NCBI GenBank assembly: GCA_903874585.1
Contig: CAIQSY010000070.1
Location: forward strand, 1-10,927
Length of the DNA stretch: 10,927 nt
Source: an uncultured Chlorobiaceae bacterium
GTDB lineage: Bacteria > Bacteroidota > Chlorobiia > Chlorobiales > Chlorobiaceae
Direction: 5' to 3'
Part shown: in pieces, positions 1 to 6,881 of the stretch
Layout: each line of letters starts with the position of its first letter
How positions within the stretch are numbered: position 1 is the stretch's first letter
The notes under the pieces: generated by a model
Seen by the model: the letters and a program-made list of their open reading frames with translations, nothing else
The model's database searches: none
What the model was told of the DNA's origin: nothing
Position numbers and translations under genes: made by a program

Positions 1-822
1 CTGAATCCTGAACTGTTGCAGGAGAAACTCCGCGAAAACCTTGCGGCAAAAAACAAATTGTTCAAAAATATTTACGAGAAAGAGGAGCTCGATGTTGAGC
101 TGATGGTGCGTGAGTATGAAGAGTTCGATAAAATTATTGATCCTTACGTTACCAACACGCAGCTTTATCTGAATCGTCAGCTTCAGGCGGGTAAAACGGT
201 GTTGCTTGAGGGTGCACAAGGTTGCCTTCTCGATGTTGATCATGGAACGTATCCTTATGTTACTTCATCAAATCCAACCTCTGGAGGTGCTTGTACAGGT
301 TCAGGTATTGCTCCGAATTATATTGGCAAGGTGATTGGTGTCAGTAAGGCGTATATGACCAGAGTTGGTAATGGCGCGTTTCCATCAGAGTTACTTGATG
401 AAACGGGTGAACTGCTTGGCAAGATTGGTCATGAATTTGGTGCTACTACGGGCAGAAAGCGTCGTTGTGGCTGGCTTGATCTTGTGGCTTTACGCTATTC
501 CTTGACGGTTAATGGTGTTACGGAAATTGCTCTTACCAAGCTTGATGTGCTCGATACGTTTGCAGAAATCAATATTTGTACATCGTATATGCTCGATGGT
601 AAAGAGATTCACGATTTTCCAACCGATCACCAGACACTGGCGCGTGTGACCCCTGTTTATACTACCATGAAAGGGTGGAACGCTTCAAACGCTCATGCCC
701 GCACCTTTACGGATATGCACCCCGAAGCGCAAAATTATGTGAATTTTCTTGAAGATGAACTTCAGGTTCCTGTTACCTTTATCTCTGTTGGTCCGGGACG
801 CGAAGAGACTGTTTTCAAATAA
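1..822 (+). CDS. purA: Adenylosuccinate synthetase, C-terminal part (5' end outside window)
   Basis: The enzyme joins IMP and aspartate using GTP to give adenylosuccinate, the first committed step from IMP to AMP, in the cytoplasm. The frame is open from base 1, so the start and the N-terminal GTP-binding P-loop lie to the left; 273 residues are visible of a family length near 430. Visible family motifs are LLEGAQG followed by LDVDHGTYPYVTSSN, the segment SKAYMTRVGNGAFPSEL, the arginine-rich EFGATTGRKRRCGWLD, the guanine-recognition type TKLD, and the C-terminal FISVGPGREETV just before the TAA stop. These appear in the order and spacing known from E. coli PurA. The next gene begins 22 bases downstream on the same strand, so co-transcription is plausible. 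The TTG at position 16 is internal and not a real start. Confidence 0.97.
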   Translation: MNPELLQEKLRENLAAKNKLFKNIYEKEELDVELMVREYEEFDKIIDPYVTNTQLYLNRQLQAGKTVLLEGAQGCLLDVDHGTYPYVTSSNPTSGGACTGSGIAPNYIGKVIGVSKAYMTRVGNGAFPSELLDETGELLGKIGHEFGATTGRKRRCGWLDLVALRYSLTVNGVTEIALTKLDVLDTFAEINICTSYMLDGKEIHDFPTDHQTLARVTPVYTTMKGWNASNAHARTFTDMHPEAQNYVNFLEDELQVPVTFISVGPGREETVFK

Positions 823-844
823 TCAGCATAACAACCAAATTTTT

Positions 845-1165
845 ATGGCTTTACTGGATATTGCAGTGATTCCGCTCGATAGTAAGGAGGGGAGTTTAAG
901 CAATTTTGTTGCTGGCTTGCAGGAGATTCTTGCTGCAAGTGGCTGCAGCTACAGATTGCACGATATGGGCACAACGGTTGAAGGACCAGCGCCTCTCCTG
1001 TTTGAACTTGCACAAAAGTTGCACGAATACTCCTTTACTCATGGTGGAAAGCGAGTTTATACCGTCATGAAGATTGACGATCGTCGTGACCGTGCAGTGC
1101 GTCTTGGCGAAAAAACTGCATCAGTGAAAGCAAAAAACACCACTTCAAGCGCTTTGCTTGAGTAA
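845..1165 (+). CDS. UPF0045/DUF77 (MTH1187-type) thiamine-binding-like protein
   Basis: A small cytoplasmic protein of 106 residues, close to the usual length of about 100 for the UPF0045/DUF77 (Thiamine_BP) family, whose structural relatives are the MTH1187 and YkoF thiamine-binding proteins. The N-terminus LLDIAVIPLD is the first beta strand. HDMGTTVEGP (residues 39-48) is the conserved family core, and VYTVMKIDDRRDR (71-83) is the last strand, followed by a variable tail. I chose the ATG at 845 because family similarity begins there; the frame stays open upstream to 749, but that part overlaps purA and looks unlike the family. No clear ribosome-binding site precedes it. It sits 22 bases after purA and 96 bases before bchN. 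The biological role of the family is poorly defined; thiamine or a thiamine precursor as ligand is known only for some members. Confidence 0.85.
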   Translation: MALLDIAVIPLDSKEGSLSNFVAGLQEILAASGCSYRLHDMGTTVEGPAPLLFELAQKLHEYSFTHGGKRVYTVMKIDDRRDRAVRLGEKTASVKAKNTTSSALLE

Positions 1166-1261
1166 GGGGATTAGTGAAAAATATTTTATCTTCAGCTTCT
1201 TTATGTTTGACCGTTGTAATACAGCGTTTCAGCGGGCAATAACTCTCAAAAGCAAACAGTA

Positions 1262-2524
1262 ATGATGCAGGTTACCGATGATATTCAGATAATCAAGGAA
1301 GATAACGTCACGCACAGTTTTTGTGGTCTTGCCTGTGTCGGTTGGATGTATCAGAAAATCAAGGATAGCTTTTTTCTCATTCTTGGGACGCACACCTGTG
1401 CTCATTTTCTGCAGAATGCTCTCGGCATGATGATTTTTGCTAAACCACGGTTTGGTATTGCGCTCATGGAGGAGGGTGATCTTTCCAAAAATGAGCCAAC
1501 CTTGGAGGAGATTATCAGTGAAATAAAGGCTGATCATCATCCATCAGTCATTTTTCTGCTCTCTTCATGCACGCCGGAGGTGATGAAAGTTGATTTTAAA
1601 GGGCTTGCTCACCATTTGAGCACAGCGGACGTTCCGGTTCTTTTTGTTCCGGCAAGTGGTCTTGTCTATAATTTTACTCAAGCCGAAGATTCTGTACTTT
1701 CGGCGCTGGTTCCTTTCTGTCCTCAAGCTCCTGCTGGCGAGAAAAAAGTCGTCTTTCTCGGTTCGGTGAACGATGTTACTGCTGATGATTTGCGTGCAGA
1801 GGCAGAAGAGCTGGGTATTCCTGTCGGTGGTTTTCTACCTGAATCACGGTTCGATAAAATGCCAGCAATAGGCCCCGATACGGTACTTGCTCCTATTCAG
1901 CCCTATCTGTCGCGTGTTGCCATGAAGCTCTCCCGTGAACGGGGTTCGAGTGTTCTGCATTCGCTTTTTCCTTTTGGTCCTGATGGTACCAGAGCGTTCT
2001 GGGAAGATCTCGCCCGTGAATTCGGCATTACCGTTGATTTACGCGAGCGAGAAAAAGCCGCATGGGAGAAGATTCGCCAGCAGACTGATTTATTGAAAGG
2101 CAAAAAAGTTTTTTTGACTGCAGATACCATGATGGAGCTGCCTCTCGGCCGTTTTCTTCACCATGCAGGAGCTGATGTGGTTGAGTGCAGCAGCGCCTAT
2201 ATTATCAAGAAATTTCATGCGCGTGAACTTGAGGCGCTTGCTGGTGTGCGCGTTGTAGAGCAGCCTAATTTTCATCGCCAGCTTGAGGACGTTAAACGGA
2301 TTAAGCCTGATCTTATTGTTACTTCGCTCATGACTGCCAATCCTTTTGTTGGTCATGGTTTTGTGGTGAAGTGGAGTATGGAGTTTCTGCTTATGTCGAT
2401 TCACAGTTGGTCTGGGGTTATTAACCTTGCTAACTTGTTTGTTTCACCACTTCAGCGTCGCAGTAATTTGCCTGCGTTTGATGAAAAAGTATGGCTTGAA
2501 GGCGTTATGCCGAGTGCCGAATAA
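1262..2524 (+). CDS. bchN: Light-independent protochlorophyllide reductase subunit N
   Basis: BchN pairs with BchB to form the catalytic NB component of dark-operative protochlorophyllide oxidoreductase, a nitrogenase-like enzyme that reduces the C17-C18 double bond of protochlorophyllide. The protein has 420 residues, a normal family length. The three cysteines that hold the NB [4Fe-4S] cluster together with an aspartate of BchB are seen as Cys21 in SFCGLACVGW, Cys46 in GTHTCAHF and Cys103 in LLSSCTPE. The C-terminal half shows the second Rossmann-like domain and a substrate-side stretch ending in SIHSWSGVINLANLF. Two ATGs occur in tandem (1262 and 1265) and either could serve; no good Shine-Dalgarno sequence is present. 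A 96-base gap separates it from the thiamine-binding-like gene and may hold the promoter of bchNBL; it contains the palindrome AAAATATTTT, but I see no convincing -35/-10 pair. Confidence 0.97.
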   Translation: MMQVTDDIQIIKEDNVTHSFCGLACVGWMYQKIKDSFFLILGTHTCAHFLQNALGMMIFAKPRFGIALMEEGDLSKNEPTLEEIISEIKADHHPSVIFLLSSCTPEVMKVDFKGLAHHLSTADVPVLFVPASGLVYNFTQAEDSVLSALVPFCPQAPAGEKKVVFLGSVNDVTADDLRAEAEELGIPVGGFLPESRFDKMPAIGPDTVLAPIQPYLSRVAMKLSRERGSSVLHSLFPFGPDGTRAFWEDLAREFGITVDLREREKAAWEKIRQQTDLLKGKKVFLTADTMMELPLGRFLHHAGADVVECSSAYIIKKFHARELEALAGVRVVEQPNFHRQLEDVKRIKPDLIVTSLMTANPFVGHGFVVKWSMEFLLMSIHSWSGVINLANLFVSPLQRRSNLPAFDEKVWLEGVMPSAE

Positions 2525-2563
2525 TTCACTGCAAAGAAATGCAACAACAAACGTTATAGAAAT

Positions 2564-4192
2564 ATGCGCTTAGCTTTCTGGCTCTATGAGGGCACAGCCC
2601 TTCATGGTATCAGCCGAGTCACCAACAGTATGAAAGGGGTTCACACCGTCTATCACGCGCCTCAGGGCGATGACTATATTACGGCCACTTACACCATGCT
2701 TGAAAGAACCCCGCAATTTCCGGGTTTGTCTATCAGCGTTGTTCGCGGAAGAGACCTTGCGCAGGGAGTTTCGCGACTGCCGACAACGTTGCAGCAGGTT
2801 GACAATCATTATCATCCAGAACTTACCGTTATTGCGCCGAGTTGCAGTACGGCCCTGCTTCAGGAAGATCTGAATCAGCTCGCTGCCCATTCGGGAGTGC
2901 CGGAGGAGAGGCTGATGGTTTATGCACTCAATCCATTCCGAGTCTCTGAAATTGAGGCTGCTGATGGTCTTTTTACGGAGTTAGTGAAGCGCTATGCCGC
3001 GACTCAAGAAAAAACAGCCGTACCATCGGTCAATATTCTCGGCTTTACGTCGCTTGGTTTTCATCTTCGGGCTAATTTGACCAGTCTTACCCGCATGTTA
3101 CAAGCGCTGGGTGTTGCTGTTAATGTGGTTGCTCCATGGGGAAGCAGTATCGACGATTTGAGAAAACTTCCTGCAGCATGGTTGAATATTGCCCCGTATC
3201 GTGAGATTGGGGTGAACGCGGCAGCATATCTTGAAGAGACGTTCGCCATGCCATCGCTTTGCGATACTCCACTTGGTGTTGAGCCCACTATGGCTTGGCT
3301 GCGTTCGTTGATTGCAAAGCTGAATGCTATGGGTGCAGAGCGGGGAGTTCCGCCACTTGTGATGCCGAATCTGAAAGCATTTTCGCTGGATGGACTCAGT
3401 GCGCCGAGTGGCGTGCCGTGGTTTGCGCGTACGGCTGATATGGAGAGCTTCAGTAACAAGCGTGCGTTTGTGTTTGGCGATGCAACGCATACGGTCAGTA
3501 TCGTCAAGTTTTTGCACGACGAACTCGGTATGCAGATTATTGGCGCAGGAACCTATCTGGAGCAGCACGCTGACTGGGTACGAAAAGAGTTGGCAGGATA
3601 CCTTCCGGGTGCGTTAATGGTAACCGATCGTTTTCAGGATGTATCGCAGCTTATTGAGGATGAAATGCCCGATTTGGTTTGTGGTACGCAGATGGAGCGC
3701 CACAGTTGCCGTAAGCTTGATGTGCCTTGTATGGTTGTGTGCCCTCCAACACATATTGAAAACCATCTTCTCGGCTATTACCCATTTTTTGGTTTTGCAG
3801 GTGCCGATGTTATTGCGGATAGAGTCTATCTCTCATGCAAACTCGGTCTTGAAAAGCATCTTATCGACTTTTTTGGTGATGCTGGTCTGGAATATGAAGA
3901 GAGTGTTGCCGAAGCGCCAGTTGTTTCGGTTGATCAGGCAGCATCTGTGGTTGATCAAGCTGTGGACGTCGCTACATCAGCTTCATCTGCACCGACCTCA
4001 TCACCTGCACCAGTTATAGCTGATGATGGAGAGATGAAGTGGACGGATGATGCAGAGGCGATGTTGAAAAAAGTACCATTTTTTGTTCGTAAAAAGGTGC
4101 GCAAGAACACAGAAAACTTTGCGCGTGGCATTGGAGAGCCAGTTATTACGCTTGAAGTTTTCCGAAAAGCGAAAGAGTCGCTTGGCGGGTAA
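2564..4192 (+). CDS. bchB: Light-independent protochlorophyllide reductase subunit B
   Basis: The partner of BchN in the NB component, where protochlorophyllide is bound and protonated. It has 542 residues. Asp36 in PQGDDY fits the unusual aspartate ligand of the NB iron-sulfur cluster, and Cys94 in APSCST is the conserved neighbouring cysteine. Asp292 in RTADMESF aligns by context with the catalytic proton-donor aspartate (Asp274 in Rhodobacter capsulatus). GTQMERHSCRKLDVPCMVV and GYYPFFGFAGADV (about 374-416) are typical core motifs. An Ala/Val/Ser/Pro-rich linker (about 446-487) leads to a C-terminal PCP-reductase domain (about 491-542, starting MKWTDDAEAML) that many BchB and ChlB proteins carry. 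The start ATG follows bchN by 39 bases, and bchL follows after 37, which supports one operon. No clear ribosome-binding site is visible. Reading starts at MRLAFWLYEG, the normal N-terminus of the family. Confidence 0.97.
   Translation: MRLAFWLYEGTALHGISRVTNSMKGVHTVYHAPQGDDYITATYTMLERTPQFPGLSISVVRGRDLAQGVSRLPTTLQQVDNHYHPELTVIAPSCSTALLQEDLNQLAAHSGVPEERLMVYALNPFRVSEIEAADGLFTELVKRYAATQEKTAVPSVNILGFTSLGFHLRANLTSLTRMLQALGVAVNVVAPWGSSIDDLRKLPAAWLNIAPYREIGVNAAAYLEETFAMPSLCDTPLGVEPTMAWLRSLIAKLNAMGAERGVPPLVMPNLKAFSLDGLSAPSGVPWFARTADMESFSNKRAFVFGDATHTVSIVKFLHDELGMQIIGAGTYLEQHADWVRKELAGYLPGALMVTDRFQDVSQLIEDEMPDLVCGTQMERHSCRKLDVPCMVVCPPTHIENHLLGYYPFFGFAGADVIADRVYLSCKLGLEKHLIDFFGDAGLEYEESVAEAPVVSVDQAASVVDQAVDVATSASSAPTSSPAPVIADDGEMKWTDDAEAMLKKVPFFVRKKVRKNTENFARGIGEPVITLEVFRKAKESLGG
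3928..3957 (+). repeat. Short direct repeat in the bchB linker
   Basis: The nonamer GGTTGATCA occurs at 3928-3936 and again at 3949-3957, 21 bases (seven codons) apart and in frame. It encodes V-D-Q twice within VSVDQAASVVDQAVDVA. It lies in the low-complexity linker of BchB, a place where slippage or duplication is tolerated. It is most likely a by-product of linker evolution with no function of its own. Confidence 0.5.
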
Positions 4193-4229
4193 GATTTTTT
4201 CTATCAATCATATTTTTCTGTTACCTATT

Positions 4230-5057
4230 ATGAGTTTAGTATTAGCGGTATATGGCAAAGGTGGTATTGGTAAAAGCACCACAAGCGCCAATATTTCGGC
4301 ATCACTTGCCTTGAAAGGCGCCAAAGTGCTCCAGATTGGCTGTGACCCAAAGCACGACAGTACCTTTCCTATTACCGGAAAATTGCAGAAAACCGTTATT
4401 GAGGCTCTTGAAGAGGTTGATTTTCACCATGAAGAGCTGAGTGCTGACGATATTATTGAAACCGGTTTTGCTGGTATTGACTGCCTTGAAGCTGGTGGTC
4501 CACCTGCTGGCAGTGGCTGTGGTGGCTACGTTGTTGGTGAATCTGTGACGTTGCTCCAAGAGCTTGGTCTTTACGATAAGTATGATGTGATTTTGTTTGA
4601 TGTGCTTGGCGACGTTGTTTGTGGTGGTTTCAGTGCACCGCTTAACTATGCCGACTACGCTATTATTATTGCCACGAATGACTTCGATAGTATTTTTGCT
4701 GCAAATCGTCTTTGCATGGCTATTCAGCAGAAAAGTGTTCGTTACAAGGTAAAACTTGCCGGTATTGTTGCTAACCGTGTTGATTACACAACGGGTGGCG
4801 GTACTAATATGCTTGAGCAGTTTGCTGAAAAAGTTGGTACACGTTTACTTGCTAAAGTGCCTTACCACGAAATGATTCGCAAAAGCCGTTTTGCCGGCAA
4901 AACTCTTTTTGAACTTGACGATGCGAAAGAGTACCCTGAGTGCTTGCAGCCTTATGACGACATTGCAAATGAGTTGATTCAGGATGAACCTCTCTCCTCA
5001 ATTCCTGTGCCGATTGGCGATCGCGAAATCTTTAAGATGGTGAATGGGTGGTCGTAA
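4230..5057 (+). CDS. bchL: Light-independent protochlorophyllide reductase iron-sulfur ATP-binding protein L
   Basis: The NifH-like reductase of the dark-operative enzyme. Its homodimer hydrolyses ATP and passes electrons one at a time from ferredoxin to BchN/BchB. It has 275 residues, the usual length. The P-loop YGKGGIGKST is at residues 8-17, the switch-like GCDPKHDST at 37-45, and the two cysteines that bridge the intersubunit [4Fe-4S] cluster are Cys97 (GSGCGGYVVGES) and Cys131 (DVVCGGFSAPLNY). I place the start at the ATG of MSLVLAVYGKGG because this is the normal N-terminus; the same frame is open 49 codons further upstream, but that part overlaps bchB and is unrelated to the family. 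The gene follows bchB by 37 bases and ends the cluster; a strong terminator lies 54 bases past its stop. Confidence 0.98.
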   Translation: MSLVLAVYGKGGIGKSTTSANISASLALKGAKVLQIGCDPKHDSTFPITGKLQKTVIEALEEVDFHHEELSADDIIETGFAGIDCLEAGGPPAGSGCGGYVVGESVTLLQELGLYDKYDVILFDVLGDVVCGGFSAPLNYADYAIIIATNDFDSIFAANRLCMAIQQKSVRYKVKLAGIVANRVDYTTGGGTNMLEQFAEKVGTRLLAKVPYHEMIRKSRFAGKTLFELDDAKEYPECLQPYDDIANELIQDEPLSSIPVPIGDREIFKMVNGWS

Positions 5058-5110
5058 CCTTTTTTATAGAAGTCACGCGATAGTTTTATCGTAGAGTATC
5101 TTTTCTTTTT

Positions 5111-5136
5111 GAGCCGTATGTTGATACGGCTCTTTT
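5111..5136 (+). terminator. Intrinsic terminator of the bchNBL unit
   Basis: A perfect 9-base-pair stem, GAGCCGTAT (5111-5119) with ATACGGCTC (5124-5132), closes a four-base GTTG loop and is followed by TTTTGTT. It sits 54 bases after the bchL stop with no gene between. The upstream side is also T-rich (TTTTCTTTTT), but the opposite direction has no gene to terminate. A weaker hairpin, CGATA/TATCG (5078-5091), precedes it. Confidence 0.9.
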
Positions 5137-5139
5137 GTT

Positions 5140-5262
5140 GTGCACCCAGCATGGGCAAAATCTTGGAGATGGAAGTCCTCCCGTGAGTTGATTACAGCGA
5201 AGCGAAGCGAAGAGCGAAACCGCGATCCGAGAGAAGGCGGGGAGAAGCCTCGGCGTGTCTCG
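5140..5262 (+). mobile_element. Possible 5' remnant of a group II intron (terminator-associated), or a dispersed structured repeat
   Basis: Starting seven bases after the terminator stem, the sequence opens with GTGCACCCAGCATGGGC, which resembles the GTGYG-type 5' end of group II introns. Hairpins follow: CCCA/TGGG (5145-5155), then GGAG/CTCC (5165-5181) in the context TGGAGATGGAAGTCCTCC. Next come a threefold tandem AGCGA (5196-5210), the pair CCGAG/CTCGG (5227-5253), and the outer pair CGAGA/TCTCG (5228-5262). Bacterial class C group II introns are known to insert just behind terminator hairpins, which is exactly this position. No reverse-transcriptase/maturase gene and no catalytic domain V downstream are present, so at most a fragment remains. 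The right edge is a guess, set where the paired elements end. The family assignment is from memory of intron 5' sequences and is not proven. Confidence 0.42.
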
Positions 5263-5405
5263 ATAACTCTTTTTGCGGCACCTGAAAATATGGTTACTTT
5301 CTCTCAGGGTTATTTCAGTTGCTCGAAAATGGGTTTGTTTTTTTTCCCATAGTTGAAATCCAAAGATATATCATTCACGAATAAATAGAGGTGCCCTAAA
5401 CCATT
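5263..5405. other. AT-rich intergenic leader before the Fic gene
   Basis: No gene is supported here. The stretch turns AT-rich relative to the preceding structured element. It contains a weak inverted repeat CCTGA/TCAGG (about 5281-5308) and ATGGG/CCCAT (about 5329-5350) around a T-rich loop. A TTGAAA hexamer at 5353-5358 could be a -35 element, but I find no -10 box at a normal distance. The promoter of the Fic gene presumably lies here. Confidence 0.4.
5387..5393 (+). promoter_or_regulatory. Ribosome-binding site of the Fic gene
   Basis: AGAGGTG lies 12 bases before the ATG at 5406 and is a good match to the Shine-Dalgarno consensus, although the spacing is on the long side. It supports that start. 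The neighbouring bchN, bchB and bchL genes have no comparable site, so this translation signal sets the Fic gene apart. Confidence 0.55.
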
Positions 5406-6881
5406 ATGTCAGAAAATAAAGTATGCCGACTTTGGAAATTCCTGACTTATAGTGATTCATGGAAAAACTGTGATACATCATTCATTGATGATATATCTTC
5501 TTCGTGGTTTCAACGAAGAAGCAAGTTACAAGGTAATTCACAGGAATATGAACTCTTTTTAACTCAATTGAAAAGAGAACATGCAATAGAGACTGGGATT
5601 GTTGAACGAATGTATGATCTTGATAAAGGTATTACAGAAACCTTTATTAAGGAAGGTTTTGTTCAATCTTATATTAGTCATGGGGATACCAATGTACCTA
5701 TCCCAAAATTGATCAGTCATTTAAAAGACCATTTTGATGCAGTTGACTTTATTTTTTCTATAGTAAAAGAAAACAGAGAATTAACGGTGAGTTTTGTAAA
5801 GGAGTTACATTCATTAGTGACTCAACATCAAGACTATACTGATGGTAAAGATCAATTTGGATGTGAAATAAAAATTAAATTATTACGAGGAAAATATAAA
5901 GAACGAGAGAATAATCCGTCAAGAGATGATGGTACTATAATAATGTACTGTCCACCAGAACATGTTGATGCCGAGATGGATAATCTTATTTCCTTGTATA
6001 ATAGAGCGGTTTCTAATGCTGTTCATCCTATTATTAATGCAGCATGGTTTCATCATGCTTTTACAACTATTCATCCATTTCAAGACGGGAATGGTAGGCT
6101 TGCTCGTCTCTTGTCCAGCTTCATACTTATCAAGAATGGTTTTTTCCCATTTACAGTGTTGAGGGATGATGCTAAAGTAAAGTATATTAACGCACTTGAG
6201 TCAGCAGATAATGGAGAACCAAAAAAACTTGTTGATTATTTTATTGAAGTACAAAAAAGGAACATAGAGAAAGCGCTGAATATTAAAGAAGTTACAAGTA
6301 CATCATTTGATGAAGTGACAGATATCTTTTCTCAAAAGATTACTTCGTGGAATAAAAGAAAGTGTGATGAAACAATCCAAACATTATCTGAAAACAGGAT
6401 GAAGGTTTTTCATTATTGTGAAACATATTTAAATGAAGCATTAACTTCACTAAAAGAGAAGCTTAATGGTAACGTAGATATTTCAATTTACTCGTGTGGG
6501 CTAAATGATAATTCAAAATCTCACTATTATTTTGGTCAAATTATTAAGTATGCCAAAAAGCACGATTACTATTTTAATCGAAGTCTTCCAAAGGCATGGA
6601 TTCTTTTTAGAATTGATTTATCTATAGAGAAGTCTTATCAACTTGGAATTACCATTCATCATTATGGGTATGAAGAAAACACCTTGGCTATTGGTGCTTT
6701 CTTAGAGTTTTTAAGTTCTGATTCAGAAAAAGAGAGGATTGATACTGCATTGCCACTTGATATAAAACCACATGTTATATCTATTGATGAACATGTCGAA
6801 TTAAAAGAGAAAAATATCCGAACCTATTTGGAAGATGTGCTTACCTTGACATTAGCTCAAATAGCGAGTGAAATATGCTGA
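5406..6881 (+). CDS. Fic-domain protein (probable AMP/NMP-transferase) with an unassigned C-terminal region
   Basis: Fic enzymes transfer AMP or another phosphate-containing group from a nucleotide to a protein side chain. The 491-residue protein has a perfect Fic motif, HPFQDGNGRLAR (residues 223-234), with catalytic His223. Before it lies the target-docking flap region DGTIIMYCPPEHVDAEMDNL (175-194). TFIKEG at 79-84 fits the (S/T)xxxE(G/N) inhibitory motif; its position before the Fic core suggests a class II self-inhibited enzyme, with Glu83 the presumed inhibitory residue. Residues 1-60 and about 285-491 match no domain I recognise. No signal peptide or membrane segment is visible, so it is probably cytoplasmic. 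Codon use is AT-rich: one hand-counted 60-base sample (5461-5520) is 33% GC, against 47% in a sample of the next gene (6961-7020). This points to horizontal acquisition. The stop overlaps the next gene by 7 bases. Its target and role (regulator, toxin or defence) cannot be told from sequence. Confidence 0.92.
   Translation: MSENKVCRLWKFLTYSDSWKNCDTSFIDDISSSWFQRRSKLQGNSQEYELFLTQLKREHAIETGIVERMYDLDKGITETFIKEGFVQSYISHGDTNVPIPKLISHLKDHFDAVDFIFSIVKENRELTVSFVKELHSLVTQHQDYTDGKDQFGCEIKIKLLRGKYKERENNPSRDDGTIIMYCPPEHVDAEMDNLISLYNRAVSNAVHPIINAAWFHHAFTTIHPFQDGNGRLARLLSSFILIKNGFFPFTVLRDDAKVKYINALESADNGEPKKLVDYFIEVQKRNIEKALNIKEVTSTSFDEVTDIFSQKITSWNKRKCDETIQTLSENRMKVFHYCETYLNEALTSLKEKLNGNVDISIYSCGLNDNSKSHYYFGQIIKYAKKHDYYFNRSLPKAWILFRIDLSIEKSYQLGITIHHYGYEENTLAIGAFLEFLSSDSEKERIDTALPLDIKPHVISIDEHVELKEKNIRTYLEDVLTLTLAQIASEIC

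Noticed and set aside
749..844. Upstream in-frame extension of the UPF0045 gene overlapping purA
   Set aside because: Family similarity starts at the ATG at 845, and the extension is out-of-frame purA sequence.
3061..3568. Long minus-strand open frames inside bchB
   Set aside because: They are antisense shadows of a well-supported coding gene, with no family resemblance.
4083..4229. Upstream in-frame extension of bchL overlapping bchB
   Set aside because: BchL proteins begin at MSLVLAVYGKGG; the extra 49 codons read the PCP-reductase region of bchB out of frame.
5111..5132. GAGCCGTAT...ATACGGCTC as domain V of a group II intron
   Set aside because: The 5' strand resembles domain V, but the loop has only four bases, the internal bulge and GAAA tetraloop are missing, and it precedes the intron-like 5' end. 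A plain terminator after bchL explains it better.
5140..5352. A 70-codon open frame rich in Arg/Glu in the bchL-Fic gap
   Set aside because: It lies over the tandem repeat and hairpins of the intron-like fragment, has no ribosome-binding site, and its composition follows the repeat and not a protein fold. It is best read as a by-product of the structured element.
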